Positions 54,811 through 64,000 of a stretch of 64,000 nt of DNA are shown one piece after another. The first letter of the stretch is position 1; each line of letters starts with the position of its first letter. This DNA comes from Pseudarthrobacter sp. NamE2 (GTDB taxonomy: Bacteria > Actinomycetota > Actinomycetes > Actinomycetales > Micrococcaceae), in assembly GCF_005796205.1 (NCBI RefSeq), contig NZ_VAHN01000014.1:1-64000 (forward strand), in the 5' to 3' direction. Under the pieces are notes generated by a model, which saw only the letters and a list, made by a program, of their open reading frames with translations, searched no databases and had not been told where the DNA came from. The position numbers and the translations under genes are program-made.

Positions 54811-56604
54811 GTGGCGCAGAGGACCGGCAAAGCAAGTAACAGCAAGGTGCCCAATGCCACCAGGCGGCTGCGGCTGGGGCTGGGCATCATGCTCACGCTC
54901 CTGTTGGTGGTAGGCGGCAAACTGTTCCTCGTCCAAGGCCTGGACGTTGGCGGCATGGCCGCGGCGGCGCTCAACAAGCGGATGACGGAAACCGTCCTGC
55001 CAGCGGAGCGGGGCAGCATCCTGGACGCGGACGGCACCGTCCTGGCCAACAGCGTCATCCGCTACAACGTGGTGGTTGACCAGCGCGTCAACACCAAGAC
55101 CGAAAGCTTCAAGCGCCTGGATGAGGCCAACGAAAAGCTGGTGGACGTGTCCCGCGACCAGGGGCTCGACGAACTGGCCGCTGCGCTCGGGATGGACAAG
55201 GACGCGATCCGTGAAGCGACCACGGGCGACCGTCCGTACTACATCGTGGCCAAGGACGTAAAGCCCGACGTTGAGGACCGCATCTCGAAACTCCAGATTC
55301 CCGGCATCGTCACGGAAGGCGTCAGCAAGCGGGTCTACCCCAACGGGTCCGTGGCGGGTGGCATTGTCGGTTTCCTCAAGGATGGCAACACCGGCCAGGC
55401 AGGCATCGAACAGACCCAGGACGAGCTGCTGCGTGGCGAGGACGGCAAGCGATTGTTCGAGATTGGCGCCGACGGCCTGCGGATTCCGGTGGGCATGGAC
55501 GAGCTGACGCCGCCCGAGGACGGCAAGGACGTCAAGCTCACTATCAACTCAGACCTCCAATACTTCGCGCAGCAGGCAATCCAGAGCCAGACGGACAAAC
55601 TCGGCGCCGAATGGGGCGTCATCATCGTGATGGATGCCAAGACCGGCGACCTGGTGGCTATGGCTGACACCAACGCCCCCGATCCCAACGATCCCGGCCG
55701 GGTGGCAGCCAAGGACCGTGGCGTCCGCGCCGTCACAGCTGCCTACGAACCCGGTTCGGTGACAAAGATGATGACGGTGGCAGCCCTGATCGAAGAAGGC
55801 AAGGCCGGTCCACTGGATACCTTCACCCTCGGACCTTCCTACACAGTCGATGGCCAGACGTTCAGTGACTCCTTCGCGCACGGCACCGAGGAACGTACGC
55901 TCGCCGGCATCCTGGGCTATTCGATGAACACCGGCACGGTGATGGCCGGCCAACGGCTGAGCAAACAGCAGCGGTATGAATGGTTGCAGAAATTTGGAAT
56001 CGGAGAGGCACCGGACATCGGGCTTCCGGCCACCGCGTCCGGCATCCTGGCCCCCTGGGAGCAATGGGACGGCCGGCAGGAATACACCGTGCTTTTCGGC
56101 CAGGGTGTTTCCCAGTCCACCCTGCAGACCGTCCGTGCCTTCCAGTCGATCGCCAACAACGGCGTCATGCTCCAGCCCCGCCTCATCGACTCCTACATCG
56201 CGCCTGACGGCACCGAGGAGAAGGTACCGGCCGCTGAACCGAGGCGCGTCGTCTCGGACAGCACCGCGCAGCAGGTCCAGGACATCCTGGAAAGCGCAGT
56301 CACCGAGGGCCAGATCAAGGATGCCGGCATTGACGGCTACCGTGTTGGCGCAAAGACAGGCACGTCGGAATCGCCGTGCGACGATGGTGCAGGATACTGC
56401 GGCTACACCGCCTCCCTTGTGGGGATGGCACCCATGGATGATCCGCGGTTTATTGTTGAGGTGGTACTCCAGCGGCCGAAGGGCAGCATCTACGGGATTA
56501 CCAACGGACCGGTCTTCCGGTCGGTCATGAGCCAGGCACTGCGGATGTACAACGTCCAGCCGTCCACCGGCGAGCCGGCCAGGCTGCCCCAGTTCGCCAA
56601 GTAG
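54811..56604 (+). CDS. ftsI: Septal penicillin-binding protein FtsI (PBP2/3)
   Basis: 597 residues, monofunctional class B transpeptidase. N-terminal membrane anchor about 23-43 (LGIMLTLLLVVGGKLFLV), PBP dimer domain (LPAERGSILDADGTVLA), transpeptidase with S316-V-T-K319, S371-M-N373 and K515-T-G. No C-terminal PASTA domains, unlike some Gram-positive FtsI proteins; PASTA sensing is instead on the kinase of this window. GTG 54811. Cross-links septal peptidoglycan with FtsW. Confidence 0.95.
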   Translation: MAQRTGKASNSKVPNATRRLRLGLGIMLTLLLVVGGKLFLVQGLDVGGMAAAALNKRMTETVLPAERGSILDADGTVLANSVIRYNVVVDQRVNTKTESFKRLDEANEKLVDVSRDQGLDELAAALGMDKDAIREATTGDRPYYIVAKDVKPDVEDRISKLQIPGIVTEGVSKRVYPNGSVAGGIVGFLKDGNTGQAGIEQTQDELLRGEDGKRLFEIGADGLRIPVGMDELTPPEDGKDVKLTINSDLQYFAQQAIQSQTDKLGAEWGVIIVMDAKTGDLVAMADTNAPDPNDPGRVAAKDRGVRAVTAAYEPGSVTKMMTVAALIEEGKAGPLDTFTLGPSYTVDGQTFSDSFAHGTEERTLAGILGYSMNTGTVMAGQRLSKQQRYEWLQKFGIGEAPDIGLPATASGILAPWEQWDGRQEYTVLFGQGVSQSTLQTVRAFQSIANNGVMLQPRLIDSYIAPDGTEEKVPAAEPRRVVSDSTAQQVQDILESAVTEGQIKDAGIDGYRVGAKTGTSESPCDDGAGYCGYTASLVGMAPMDDPRFIVEVVLQRPKGSIYGITNGPVFRSVMSQALRMYNVQPSTGEPARLPQFAK

Positions 56605-56679
56605 CACCCGGTTTCCGGCCGCACCAGCGCGCGGCAGGATGCCTGCCGGCCACGTTCCACTAGCACCATCGGAGATTCC

Positions 56680-58317
56680 TTGTCTGAGTTCAACCCGTCC
56701 CAGGGCAGCGCCCTCCCCGAGGCTTCGGCATCAAAGGCCAGGTTCCGGCCGTCAGTGGTGCCGGCAGTCCCGCTGGGCAGCATAGGGAAGGCTGTCGGTG
56801 TCGCCGTCCCTGCGCCCGCTGCCGACACACCCGTTACCGGCATCTCCCTGGATTCGCGTGCCGTGGAACGGGGGGACCTGTACGTTGCACTGCCGGGTGC
56901 GGTGCGGCACGGTGCCGATTTTGCAGCGCAGGCGATCGACGCCGGTGCCGCCGCCGTCTTGACGGACGGCGCCGGTGCCCGCCTCCAGGCCCTGTCAACG
57001 GACACGCCGGTGCCGGTGCTGGTGGTGGACGCGCCGCGCAACGTCGTGGGGCCGCTCTCGGCCATGATTTACGGCAGCAGGAACGCTGCCGACGGCGCCT
57101 TCAAGCTGTTCGGCGTGACCGGGACTAACGGCAAGACCACCACAACCTACTTCATCAACTCGCTGCTCAAGGCCCTCGGCCACCGCGCCGGGCTCATCGG
57201 CACCATCGAGATCCTGGCCGGCAGCGAACCAATTCCCAGCCTGCTCACCACCCCCGAATCAACCGATGTGCACGGACTTCTTGCGCTCATGCGGGAGAGG
57301 GGGCTCTCGGCCGCGTCCATGGAGGTGTCCTCCCATGCCATCTCGTACCAGCGCGTGGACGGGGTGGTGTTCGACGTCGCCGGGTTTACCAACCTGACCC
57401 AGGACCACCTGGACCTGCACGGCACCATGGACGATTACTTAGCCACGAAGGCTGAGCTTTTCACACCCCGCCGTGCGCGCCGGGCAGTGGTAACGGTCGA
57501 CGACGAGTGGGGCCGGCGGCTGGCCGACAGCGCCGGGGTGCCGGTCACTACCCTCGCTGCCGGGCAGGGCGCGGATGCGGACTGGAAAGTCACCGCCACG
57601 GCCCCGCGCGGGCTCGGGACCGAGTTCACGCTGCGCGGACCAGGCGGTGCCGAATTCCGTGTCCATACGGGCCTTCCCGGAACGTTCAACGTCGCGAACG
57701 CAGCCCTGGCGGCACTCATGGTGCTCGAATCAGGCGTGGAGCCCGCGGACCTGCAGGCCGCCCTCGACGCCGCGGACCCCTTCACCGTGGCCGTGCCCGG
57801 CCGCATGCAGCTGGTCTGTGAGCGGCCGGCCGCCGTCGTCGACTTTGCCCACAACACGGACGCGCTGGCACGCGCCCTGGAAGCGGTCCGGGCGCCGGAG
57901 CCGGGGTCGCGGACCATCGTCGTTTTTGGTGCCACCGGGCAGCGCGACCAGGGCAAGCGGCCGGCCATGGGCGCAATCGCCGCGCGTCTTGCGGATACCG
58001 TCATCGTCACTGACGACGACCCCCACGACGAGGATGACGCCGCCATCCGCAGCGACGTCCTTGCCGGTGCACTGGAGGCCCGGGACAGCGAAGGACTGCC
58101 CTGTGAGGTGCTGGAGGTGTTTCCGCGGGCCGAGGCCATCCGCCGGGCTGTGGAGCTGGCGCGGCCGGAGGACACCATCCTCGTGGCCGGACGCGGACAC
58201 GAAGTCTGGCAGGAAGTGAAAGGCGTCAACCTGGCGCTGGACGACCGCGTGGAACTGCGCACCGCCTTGACAGCCAGGGGATTCAACGTTCTCCAAGACG
58301 ACCGGATAGAGTCCTAG
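56680..58317 (+). CDS. murE: UDP-MurNAc-tripeptide synthetase MurE
   Basis: 545 residues; adds the third residue to UDP-MurNAc-L-Ala-D-Glu. ATP loop [11 protein letters not shown], substrate site QDHLDLHGTMDDY with the carbamoylated Lys in YLATKAELF. The specificity loop reads D445-D-D-P-H-D-E-D452 instead of DNPR, which predicts L-lysine rather than meso-diaminopimelate, as expected in Arthrobacter-like wall types. TTG 56680 follows GGAGA. The first ~40 residues are variable. Confidence 0.94.
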   Translation: MSEFNPSQGSALPEASASKARFRPSVVPAVPLGSIGKAVGVAVPAPAADTPVTGISLDSRAVERGDLYVALPGAVRHGADFAAQAIDAGAAAVLTDGAGARLQALSTDTPVPVLVVDAPRNVVGPLSAMIYGSRNAADGAFKLFGVTGTNGKTTTTYFINSLLKALGHRAGLIGTIEILAGSEPIPSLLTTPESTDVHGLLALMRERGLSAASMEVSSHAISYQRVDGVVFDVAGFTNLTQDHLDLHGTMDDYLATKAELFTPRRARRAVVTVDDEWGRRLADSAGVPVTTLAAGQGADADWKVTATAPRGLGTEFTLRGPGGAEFRVHTGLPGTFNVANAALAALMVLESGVEPADLQAALDAADPFTVAVPGRMQLVCERPAAVVDFAHNTDALARALEAVRAPEPGSRTIVVFGATGQRDQGKRPAMGAIAARLADTVIVTDDDPHDEDDAAIRSDVLAGALEARDSEGLPCEVLEVFPRAEAIRRAVELARPEDTILVAGRGHEVWQEVKGVNLALDDRVELRTALTARGFNVLQDDRIES

Positions 58318-58323
58318 ACCGAG

Positions 58324-59787
58324 ATGATTGCATTTACTGCGGCGGAGATCGCCGAAATCACCAGCGGGCGCCTGGACGCCGATCCCGGAATCACGCCCCT
58401 GACGGTGGTTACGGATTCACGCGAAGCCACACCGGGTTCGCTCTACGTCGCCAAACCGGGCGAGCACGCGGACGGGCACGATTTCGCCGCCGCCGCCTTC
58501 GAAGCCGGAGCGGTGCTGGCGCTGGCTGAACGGCCCGTTGCCGCAGCAGACGGAACGCCGCTTCCTTCGGTACTGGTGCCGGACGCTGTCCTGGCCATGG
58601 GTGCGCTGGCAGCGGAGGCCGTCCGCCGCATCCGCGCCGCCCGCGCTGAAGCCGGCGAAGAACTGACAGTGGTTGGCATCACCGGTTCCGCCGGCAAAAC
58701 CACCACCAAAGACCTGCTGGCCGGGATCTTCGCCGCAAGGGGCAACACCGTGGCGCCGAAAGGTTCCTACAACGGTGAAGTCGGAGTGCCGCTGACAGTC
58801 TTCCAGGCGAATACTGACACCCGTTACCTCGTGATCGAGATGGGCGCCACCGGCGTTGGCCACATCAAGTACCTCATGGAGATGGTCAAACCGGATATCG
58901 GCGTCGTGCTGGTTGTCGGCACAGCCCATGCAGGTGAATTCGGGGGAGTGGACAACATCGCCCGCGCCAAAGGCGAACTGGTTGAAGGCCTGGCCGCCAA
59001 CGGGACGGCCATCATCAACCTCGACGACGACCGGGTAGCCGCCATGCGGAGCCGCACCAAGGCAACCGTGCTTGGCTTCTCGGCGGAAGGCCATGCTGAC
59101 GCTGCCGTGCTGGCGCTCAATGCCGACACCAACTCCGCCGGCAACCCCGAGTTCGACCTCCTGTTGCCTGCCGGCGACGGTCCCCACCACGTCTCCAGCC
59201 GGCTCATTGGCGCCCACCACACGGGTAACCTCCTCGCAGCGGCAACTGCGGCCTACGCCGCCGGGGTGCCGGGTGCAGACATCGCCTCGGGACTCAGCAA
59301 CCAGGCCGCAGCCAGCCGCTGGCGCATGGAACGGACCGAGCGGGCCGACGGCGTCACCATCATCAACGACGCCTACAACGCCAACCCCGAATCCATGAGG
59401 GCGGCGCTCCGGACGCTGGCCGACCTGGGGCGCGGACGCCGCACCTGGGCTGTGCTGGGCGCCATGCTGGAACTCGGCGATGACACGATCCGGGAACACA
59501 CCGCGGTGGGCACCCAGGTGGTCCGCCTGAACATTTCCCGGCTGGTGGTGGTGGGCCGTGAAGCCCGTCCGCTGTACGTCTCAGCGGTCCAGGAAGGATC
59601 CTGGGGAGACGAATGTGTCTTCGCGGAGACTGCGGAGGAAGCTTACGAACTTCTCAACGCCGAACTCGAGCCCGGCGACCTGGTGCTGTTCAAGTCCTCC
59701 AACAGCGTCGGACTGCGCCATTTGGGCGATCGGATAGCATTACCCCCAACTTCCCAACCCGCCGATGAAAGGAGCACTCTGCTGTGA
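58324..59787 (+). CDS. murF: UDP-MurNAc-tripeptide--D-Ala-D-Ala ligase MurF
   Basis: 487 residues. ATP loop [15 protein letters not shown], then [23 protein letters not shown] and [12 protein letters not shown]. Completes the pentapeptide precursor. ATG 58324 is 6 bases after murE and the stop overlaps mraY by four bases (GTGA). Confidence 0.95.
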   Translation: MIAFTAAEIAEITSGRLDADPGITPLTVVTDSREATPGSLYVAKPGEHADGHDFAAAAFEAGAVLALAERPVAAADGTPLPSVLVPDAVLAMGALAAEAVRRIRAARAEAGEELTVVGITGSAGKTTTKDLLAGIFAARGNTVAPKGSYNGEVGVPLTVFQANTDTRYLVIEMGATGVGHIKYLMEMVKPDIGVVLVVGTAHAGEFGGVDNIARAKGELVEGLAANGTAIINLDDDRVAAMRSRTKATVLGFSAEGHADAAVLALNADTNSAGNPEFDLLLPAGDGPHHVSSRLIGAHHTGNLLAAATAAYAAGVPGADIASGLSNQAAASRWRMERTERADGVTIINDAYNANPESMRAALRTLADLGRGRRTWAVLGAMLELGDDTIREHTAVGTQVVRLNISRLVVVGREARPLYVSAVQEGSWGDECVFAETAEEAYELLNAELEPGDLVLFKSSNSVGLRHLGDRIALPPTSQPADERSTLL

Positions 59788-60893
59788 TTGCACTTTTGAT
59801 CGGCGCCGGACTGGCCCTGTTGTGCGCACTGGTGGGAACTCCTCTTTTCATCCGGCTCCTGGTCCGCCGCGGCTACGGCCAATTCATCCGGGACGACGGG
59901 CCCACCTCGCACCACACCAAGCGCGGCACGCCCACCATGGGCGGCACGGTTGTGGTGGCTGCGGTGCTGCTCAGCTACGGCTTCACCCACCTCATCATGT
60001 TCATGATGAACCCGGATGCGCCTGGGCCATCAGCCTCGGCCCTGATCCTGCTGTTCCTGATGGTGGGGATGGGCCTGGTGGGATTCCTGGACGACTTCAT
60101 CAAGATTTCGCGGCAGCGGAGCCTTGGCCTGAACGCCAAGGCAAAACTCATCCTGCAGGCCGCCGTGGGCATCATCTTCGCGGTGCTGGCCCTGAACTTT
60201 CCCAATGAGGACGGACTCGCACCGGCCTCCACCAAGATCTCGCTGGTCCGGGACCTTCCGTGGCTGGACCTGGCTTTCGGCGGAACCGTCCTGGGCGCCA
60301 TCCTGTTTGTGATCTGGTCCAACCTGATCGTCACCGCCGCGACGAACGGGGTGAACCTGACCGACGGCCTCGACGGGCTGGCGGCCGGCGCCTCTGTGAT
60401 GGTTTTCGGGGCGTACACGCTGATGGGCATCTGGCAAAGCAACCAGGCCTGCGGCTCGCCAAGGGAAACCGGCGGCGGCTGCTACCTGGTCCGGGACCCG
60501 TTGGACCTTGCCCTGCTGGCGGCGATCATGAGTGCCGCGCTGGTTGGATTCCTCTGGTGGAACACTTCGCCGGCCAAGATCTTCATGGGGGACACCGGTT
60601 CCCTCGCCATCGGCGGTGCCATCGCCGGCTTCGCCATTCTCTCCAGGACCGAACTGCTGCTGGGTATCATCGGCGGCCTGTTCGTCCTGATCACCCTGTC
60701 CGTCATCATCCAGGTGGGCTACTTCAAGGCAACCGGCGGCAAGCGAATCTTCAAGATGGCCCCGCTGCAGCACCACTTCGAGCTGAAGGGCTGGGCCGAA
60801 GTGACGGTGGTGGTCCGGTTCTGGATCCTGGGCGGCCTCTTTGTCGCCGTCGGCCTTGGCATTTTCTACGCTGAATGGGTTGTGCTGCTGTGA
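59784..60893 (+). CDS. mraY: Phospho-MurNAc-pentapeptide transferase MraY
   Basis: 369 residues, integral membrane enzyme with about ten helices that makes lipid I from undecaprenyl phosphate. Signature TPTMGG ([11 protein letters not shown]), GFLDDFIKI with the Asp pair, [10 protein letters not shown], and [12 protein letters not shown]. All catalytic Asp residues are present. GTG 59784 overlaps murF. Confidence 0.96.
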   Translation: MIALLIGAGLALLCALVGTPLFIRLLVRRGYGQFIRDDGPTSHHTKRGTPTMGGTVVVAAVLLSYGFTHLIMFMMNPDAPGPSASALILLFLMVGMGLVGFLDDFIKISRQRSLGLNAKAKLILQAAVGIIFAVLALNFPNEDGLAPASTKISLVRDLPWLDLAFGGTVLGAILFVIWSNLIVTAATNGVNLTDGLDGLAAGASVMVFGAYTLMGIWQSNQACGSPRETGGGCYLVRDPLDLALLAAIMSAALVGFLWWNTSPAKIFMGDTGSLAIGGAIAGFAILSRTELLLGIIGGLFVLITLSVIIQVGYFKATGGKRIFKMAPLQHHFELKGWAEVTVVVRFWILGGLFVAVGLGIFYAEWVVLL

Positions 60894-62449
60894 CCGTTTC
60901 TCCCCGCCTCCAAAACCTCGTCTCCTGGGACTCCGACTGGGCCGGACTGCGGGTGGTTGTCACCGGCATCGGCGTCTCCGGGTTCGCGGCGGCAGACACG
61001 CTGATCGAGCTCGGTGCCCGCGTCGTGGTGGTTGACGGGGCCACCAGCGACAAGGCCAGGGCGCACGCCGAAACACTCAAAATCGTGGGTGCAGCCGATG
61101 TGCTGCTGGGCGAGGATGCAGTCAGCAGGATTCCCCGTATCGACGGCGAGTTGCCGGAACTGATCGTCACTTCGCCCGGTTGGCGTCCCGACCAGGCCCT
61201 CCTTGCCGCCGCCGCACGGGCCCACATACCGGTCTGGGGAGACGTTGAACTCGCGTGGCGGGTGCGTGTCCGGGAAGGGATGAAGACGGCGGACTGGCTC
61301 GCCATCACGGGCACGAACGGGAAGACCACCACTGTTGGGCTCACCGAATCCATGCTCCGCGCCGCCGGCCTCAAGGCCGTCGCCGTCGGCAACGTGGGCA
61401 CGCCCATCCTCGATGCCATCCGGGACCCCATCGAGTACGACGTCTTCGCCGTCGAACTCTCCAGCTTCCAGCTGCACTGGGCCGAGTCGCTGTCCCCCGT
61501 GGCGAGCGTATGCCTCAACGTCGCCGAGGACCATGTTGACTGGCACGGCTCCTACGACTCCTACCTGGCGGACAAAGCCAAGGTCTACGAACAGACCCAG
61601 AAGGCCTGCATCTACAACGCTGAGCAGTTCGAAACCGAGCGCATGGTGGAAAACGCCGACGTCGTTGAAGGCTGCCGCGCCGTCGGCTTCACTACCGTCA
61701 CGCCGGCCATCAGCATGCTCGGCGTGGTGGAAGGGCTCCTGGTGGACCGGGCGTTCATCGAGGAGCGCAAGGACAGCGCGGCGGAGCTCGCCTCGATGGC
61801 CGATCTTGGCGCCTTCGCTCCCCGCCACATGGTGGCCAACGCCCTCGCGGCCGCCGGCCTGGTCCGGGCTTATGGCGTGGACGCCGCCGCCGTCCGCCAG
61901 GGCATCCGCGACTACATTCCCGGAGACCACCGGATCCAGCCCGTCGCACGCCACAACGGCGTGCTCTGGATCAATGACTCCAAGGCGACCAACCCGCACG
62001 CCGCCGCCGCCTCGCTGGCAGCCTTCAGCAATGTGGTGTGGATCGCCGGCGGCCTCTCCAAGGGCGTGTCCTATGACGATCTTGTGCGTGAGCATGCCCA
62101 CCGGCTCAAGGCCGTGGTACTGATCGGCGCCGATACCTCGGTGCTTAGTGGTGCCCTCCAGCGACACGCACCGGATGTCCCGGTAATTATGGCCGCGGCG
62201 GGTGACACTGAAGAGGTGCAGACTGCTGCAGCGTCTGGTGCCGTGGACCCCGGAACCCTTTCCGGGGAACAGGTGATGTCCCTGGCCGTTGCGTCAGCAG
62301 CCTCGGTTGCCGGTTCCGGCGATACCGTACTGATGGCTCCGGCAGCTGCGTCCATGGATCAGTTCTCTTCCTATGCTCACCGTGGCGACACTTTCATCAA
62401 AGCTGTCCGCGAGCTGGTGGAAGGGCAGGCCCAGACCGGCGAGGAGTAA
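60890..62449 (+). CDS. murD: UDP-MurNAc-L-alanine:D-glutamate ligase MurD
   Basis: 519 residues from GTG 60890 (overlaps the mraY stop, GTGA). Rossmann-like N-terminus [19 protein letters not shown] loop [23 protein letters not shown], then [11 protein letters not shown]. The C-terminal ~50 residues include KAVRELVEG helices ending in acidic GEE. Longer than E. coli MurD (438), mostly from inserts in the C-terminal half. Confidence 0.94.
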   Translation: MTVSPRLQNLVSWDSDWAGLRVVVTGIGVSGFAAADTLIELGARVVVVDGATSDKARAHAETLKIVGAADVLLGEDAVSRIPRIDGELPELIVTSPGWRPDQALLAAAARAHIPVWGDVELAWRVRVREGMKTADWLAITGTNGKTTTVGLTESMLRAAGLKAVAVGNVGTPILDAIRDPIEYDVFAVELSSFQLHWAESLSPVASVCLNVAEDHVDWHGSYDSYLADKAKVYEQTQKACIYNAEQFETERMVENADVVEGCRAVGFTTVTPAISMLGVVEGLLVDRAFIEERKDSAAELASMADLGAFAPRHMVANALAAAGLVRAYGVDAAAVRQGIRDYIPGDHRIQPVARHNGVLWINDSKATNPHAAAASLAAFSNVVWIAGGLSKGVSYDDLVREHAHRLKAVVLIGADTSVLSGALQRHAPDVPVIMAAAGDTEEVQTAAASGAVDPGTLSGEQVMSLAVASAASVAGSGDTVLMAPAAASMDQFSSYAHRGDTFIKAVRELVEGQAQTGEE

Positions 62450-62451
62450 CG

Positions 62452-63780
62452 ATGGCCAGCACGCCCACCCGGCAGCAGCCCGCGCGCACGCCTGGTCCCG
62501 GTTCCTCAGCCACTCCTGTCCGGCCACCGGCAACCCTGCCCGCACGGCTGAGGACCCTCCGCCGCAGGTTCTGGTCCGCACTCGAAGGCAACGGGACATC
62601 CCGGAACGGCTCCACCTACTACCTCATTCTGGGCTCCACCCTGGCGCTGACCGCGATCGGCATCATGATGGTCCTTTCGGCCTCCAGCGTGGAGTCGATT
62701 GCGGCCGGGAAGTCACCCTATGGTGATGCACTCAAGCAGGGCATGTTCGCGGGCATCGGTATCTTCACGATGTTCGTGCTCTCCCGCATCAACGTCACGT
62801 GGCTGAAGCGGCTGGCCTGGATCGCCATCGGCGTTGCGCTGGTCCTCCTGGTCCTGGTCCAGGTGGTGGGCGCTGAGGTCAACGGCAACAAGAACTGGAT
62901 CGACATCGGCGGCATCACCTTCCAGCCGTCCGAGGCATCAAAGCTTGCCCTGGCGCTCTGGATGGCCACGGTCCTGGCGAGGAAGGGCAGGCTGCTCAGC
63001 CGCTGGCAGCACGTGGCGGTCCCCGCCGTGCCCATGGCCGGAGCCGTCATCGTGCTGGTCATGGTGGGCAACGACCTCGGTACCGCCATGATCATCATGA
63101 TGATCACCGCCGCCGCCCTGTTCTTTGCCGGGGCACCCCTCTACTTCTTCGGCATCGCAGGCCTGGTGGGAGCCGCCGGAGCTGCCATCATGGCAATCAC
63201 CAGCCCCAACCGAGTCTGCCGCATCACCTCGTGGTGGACGGGGCAGTCCTGTGCCGACGGCATCGACGCGAACTACCAGGCAACCAACGGCCTCTACGGG
63301 CTTGCCTCCGGCGGCTGGTTCGGGGTGGGCCTCGGCCAAAGCCGGCAGAAGTACAGCTGGATCCCGGAAGCCCACAACGACTTCATCTTCGCCATCATCG
63401 GCGAGGAACTCGGTCTGGTGGGAACCGTCGTCGTACTGATCCTCTTTGCCATCCTCGGTGCGGCGATCTACCGCGTTGTGGTGGCCCAGGAGGATGTGTT
63501 CCACCGTGTGCTGGCCGGCACCATCATGGTGTGGCTGCTGGGCCAGGCCACCGTCAACATGGCCGTGGTGACCGGGCTGATGCCCGTCATCGGCGTTCCG
63601 TTGCCCTTCATCTCCTATGGCGGCTCCGCCCTGCTGATGTCGCTCTGTGCCGTTGGCGTAGTGCTGTCCCTGGCCCGGGAGCAGATGGCTGCGGCTATTC
63701 GTCCCAAGAAGATGCTGAAGTTCAAGGCGGGAAGCCGCGGAACGCCAGCGAAGAAAAAGACCGCAAGAAAGCGTGCCTGA
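62452..63780 (+). CDS. ftsW: Peptidoglycan glycosyltransferase FtsW
   Basis: 442 residues, SEDS family polymerase working with FtsI at the septum. Ten-helix topology; motifs KNWIDIGGITFQPSE, the catalytic-region loop ending in PEAHNDFIFAIIGEELG, and MPVIGVPLPFISYGGSA. Basic tail of ~25 residues (KKKTARKRA). Residues 1-55 are disordered. ATG 62452 is two bases after murD. Confidence 0.95.
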   Translation: MASTPTRQQPARTPGPGSSATPVRPPATLPARLRTLRRRFWSALEGNGTSRNGSTYYLILGSTLALTAIGIMMVLSASSVESIAAGKSPYGDALKQGMFAGIGIFTMFVLSRINVTWLKRLAWIAIGVALVLLVLVQVVGAEVNGNKNWIDIGGITFQPSEASKLALALWMATVLARKGRLLSRWQHVAVPAVPMAGAVIVLVMVGNDLGTAMIIMMITAAALFFAGAPLYFFGIAGLVGAAGAAIMAITSPNRVCRITSWWTGQSCADGIDANYQATNGLYGLASGGWFGVGLGQSRQKYSWIPEAHNDFIFAIIGEELGLVGTVVVLILFAILGAAIYRVVVAQEDVFHRVLAGTIMVWLLGQATVNMAVVTGLMPVIGVPLPFISYGGSALLMSLCAVGVVLSLAREQMAAAIRPKKMLKFKAGSRGTPAKKKTARKRA

Positions 63781-63786
63781 CCCCAA

Positions 63787-64000
63787 ATGACCCCGAAGAC
63801 CCCCTCCATCGTCCTGGCCGGCGGCGGGACGGCCGGCCATATCAGCCCGCTCCTCGCCATCGCCGCGGCCCTGCGGGCTGCCTGCCCTGGCGCCGCCCTC
63901 CTCGCGGTGGGAACGCCTGCCGGGATGGAAACCCGGCTGGTCCCCGCGGCCGGCGTCGAGCTCGCCACCATCGACAGGGTGCCGTTTCCCCGCCGGCCGT
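63787..64000 (+). CDS. murG: UDP-GlcNAc transferase MurG, 5' part
   Basis: First 71 codons only; the gene runs off the window. N-terminus [20 protein letters not shown] is the lipid I-binding glycine loop that identifies MurG (converts lipid I to lipid II). ATG 63787 is 6 bases after ftsW. Confidence 0.93.
   Translation, partial: MTPKTPSIVLAGGGTAGHISPLLAIAAALRAACPGAALLAVGTPAGMETRLVPAAGVELATIDRVPFPRRP

Overview
The window is GC-rich, densely coded chromosomal DNA of an actinomycete. Gene order and content fit the Micrococcaceae (Arthrobacter/Pseudarthrobacter type). The evidence is the run tlyA-nadK-recN-pyrG-NUDIX-xerD followed by parA-scpA-scpB-rluB-tyrA-cmk-der, the gcvH-garA-ftsR-DUF151-MerR block, a class II DAHP synthase beside a PASTA kinase, and a division/cell-wall cluster whose MurE lacks the meso-diaminopimelate signature. 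Apart from the first ~200 bases, essentially every kilobase is explained by core genes. I see no insertion sequence, prophage, CRISPR array or toxin/defence island.

Layout. (1) 0.2-11.2 kb, plus strand: an RNA-binding-like protein with RDRKPFGD repeats and a helical-repeat C-terminus, a HAD phosphatase, a small conserved gene, tlyA, NAD kinase, recN, CTP synthase, an ADP-ribose-type NUDIX enzyme, xerD and a MutT-like NUDIX enzyme. Many genes overlap by 1-4 bases. (2) 11.3-19.6 kb: a propionate/C4-dicarboxylate block. On the minus strand are a CitA/CitB-type two-component pair and then gntR-prpD-prpB-prpC (methylcitrate cycle); dctA is divergent on the plus strand. Two TGTATACA palindromes in front of gntR look like its operators. 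(3) 19.7-27.5 kb: chromosome segregation (ParA, ScpA, ScpB), rRNA pseudouridylation, tyrosine synthesis, CMP kinase, a phospholipid acyltransferase and the ribosome GTPase Der, then tRNA-Pro(GGG). (4) 27.8-32.8 kb: an Fpg/Nei glycosylase, then gcvH, the FHA protein GarA/OdhI with its ETTS phosphosite, FtsR-type MerR, DUF151 nuclease and a second MerR, then a convergent ParA-like ATPase. (5) 33.1-44.3 kb: pyruvate carboxylase, acyl-CoA ligase, ROK glucokinase, a small membrane protein, two tandem alpha/beta-hydrolases, PlsC and class II DAHP synthase. (6) 44.3-52.1 kb: a Ser/Thr kinase with four PASTA repeats, a LysM lytic transglycosylase, an Rv2175c-like DNA-binding protein, a prenyl diphosphate synthase coupled to a lipoprotein, DNA polymerase IV and a DUF3040 membrane protein. 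(7) 52.4-64 kb: the dcw cluster mraZ-rsmH-ftsL-ftsI-murE-murF-mraY-murD-ftsW-murG, cut by the window end in murG.

How they work together. Most of the window serves growth and division: lipid II synthesis and septal peptidoglycan, muropeptide-sensing kinase signalling, DNA segregation and ribosome maturation. The metabolic part links propionate degradation (giving succinate and pyruvate), dicarboxylate uptake, pyruvate carboxylation and, through GarA, 2-oxoglutarate flux.

I did not find a convincing undescribed system. The best leads are regulatory DNA: five GTKA motifs phased exactly 9 bp apart abutting a -10 box before the LysM transglycosylase (MtrA-like), MraZ boxes embedded in the mraZ promoter with possible distal copies, a CRP-like site fused to a palindrome before pyc, and direct repeats before the second MerR gene. 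The repeat-rich first protein is also notable.
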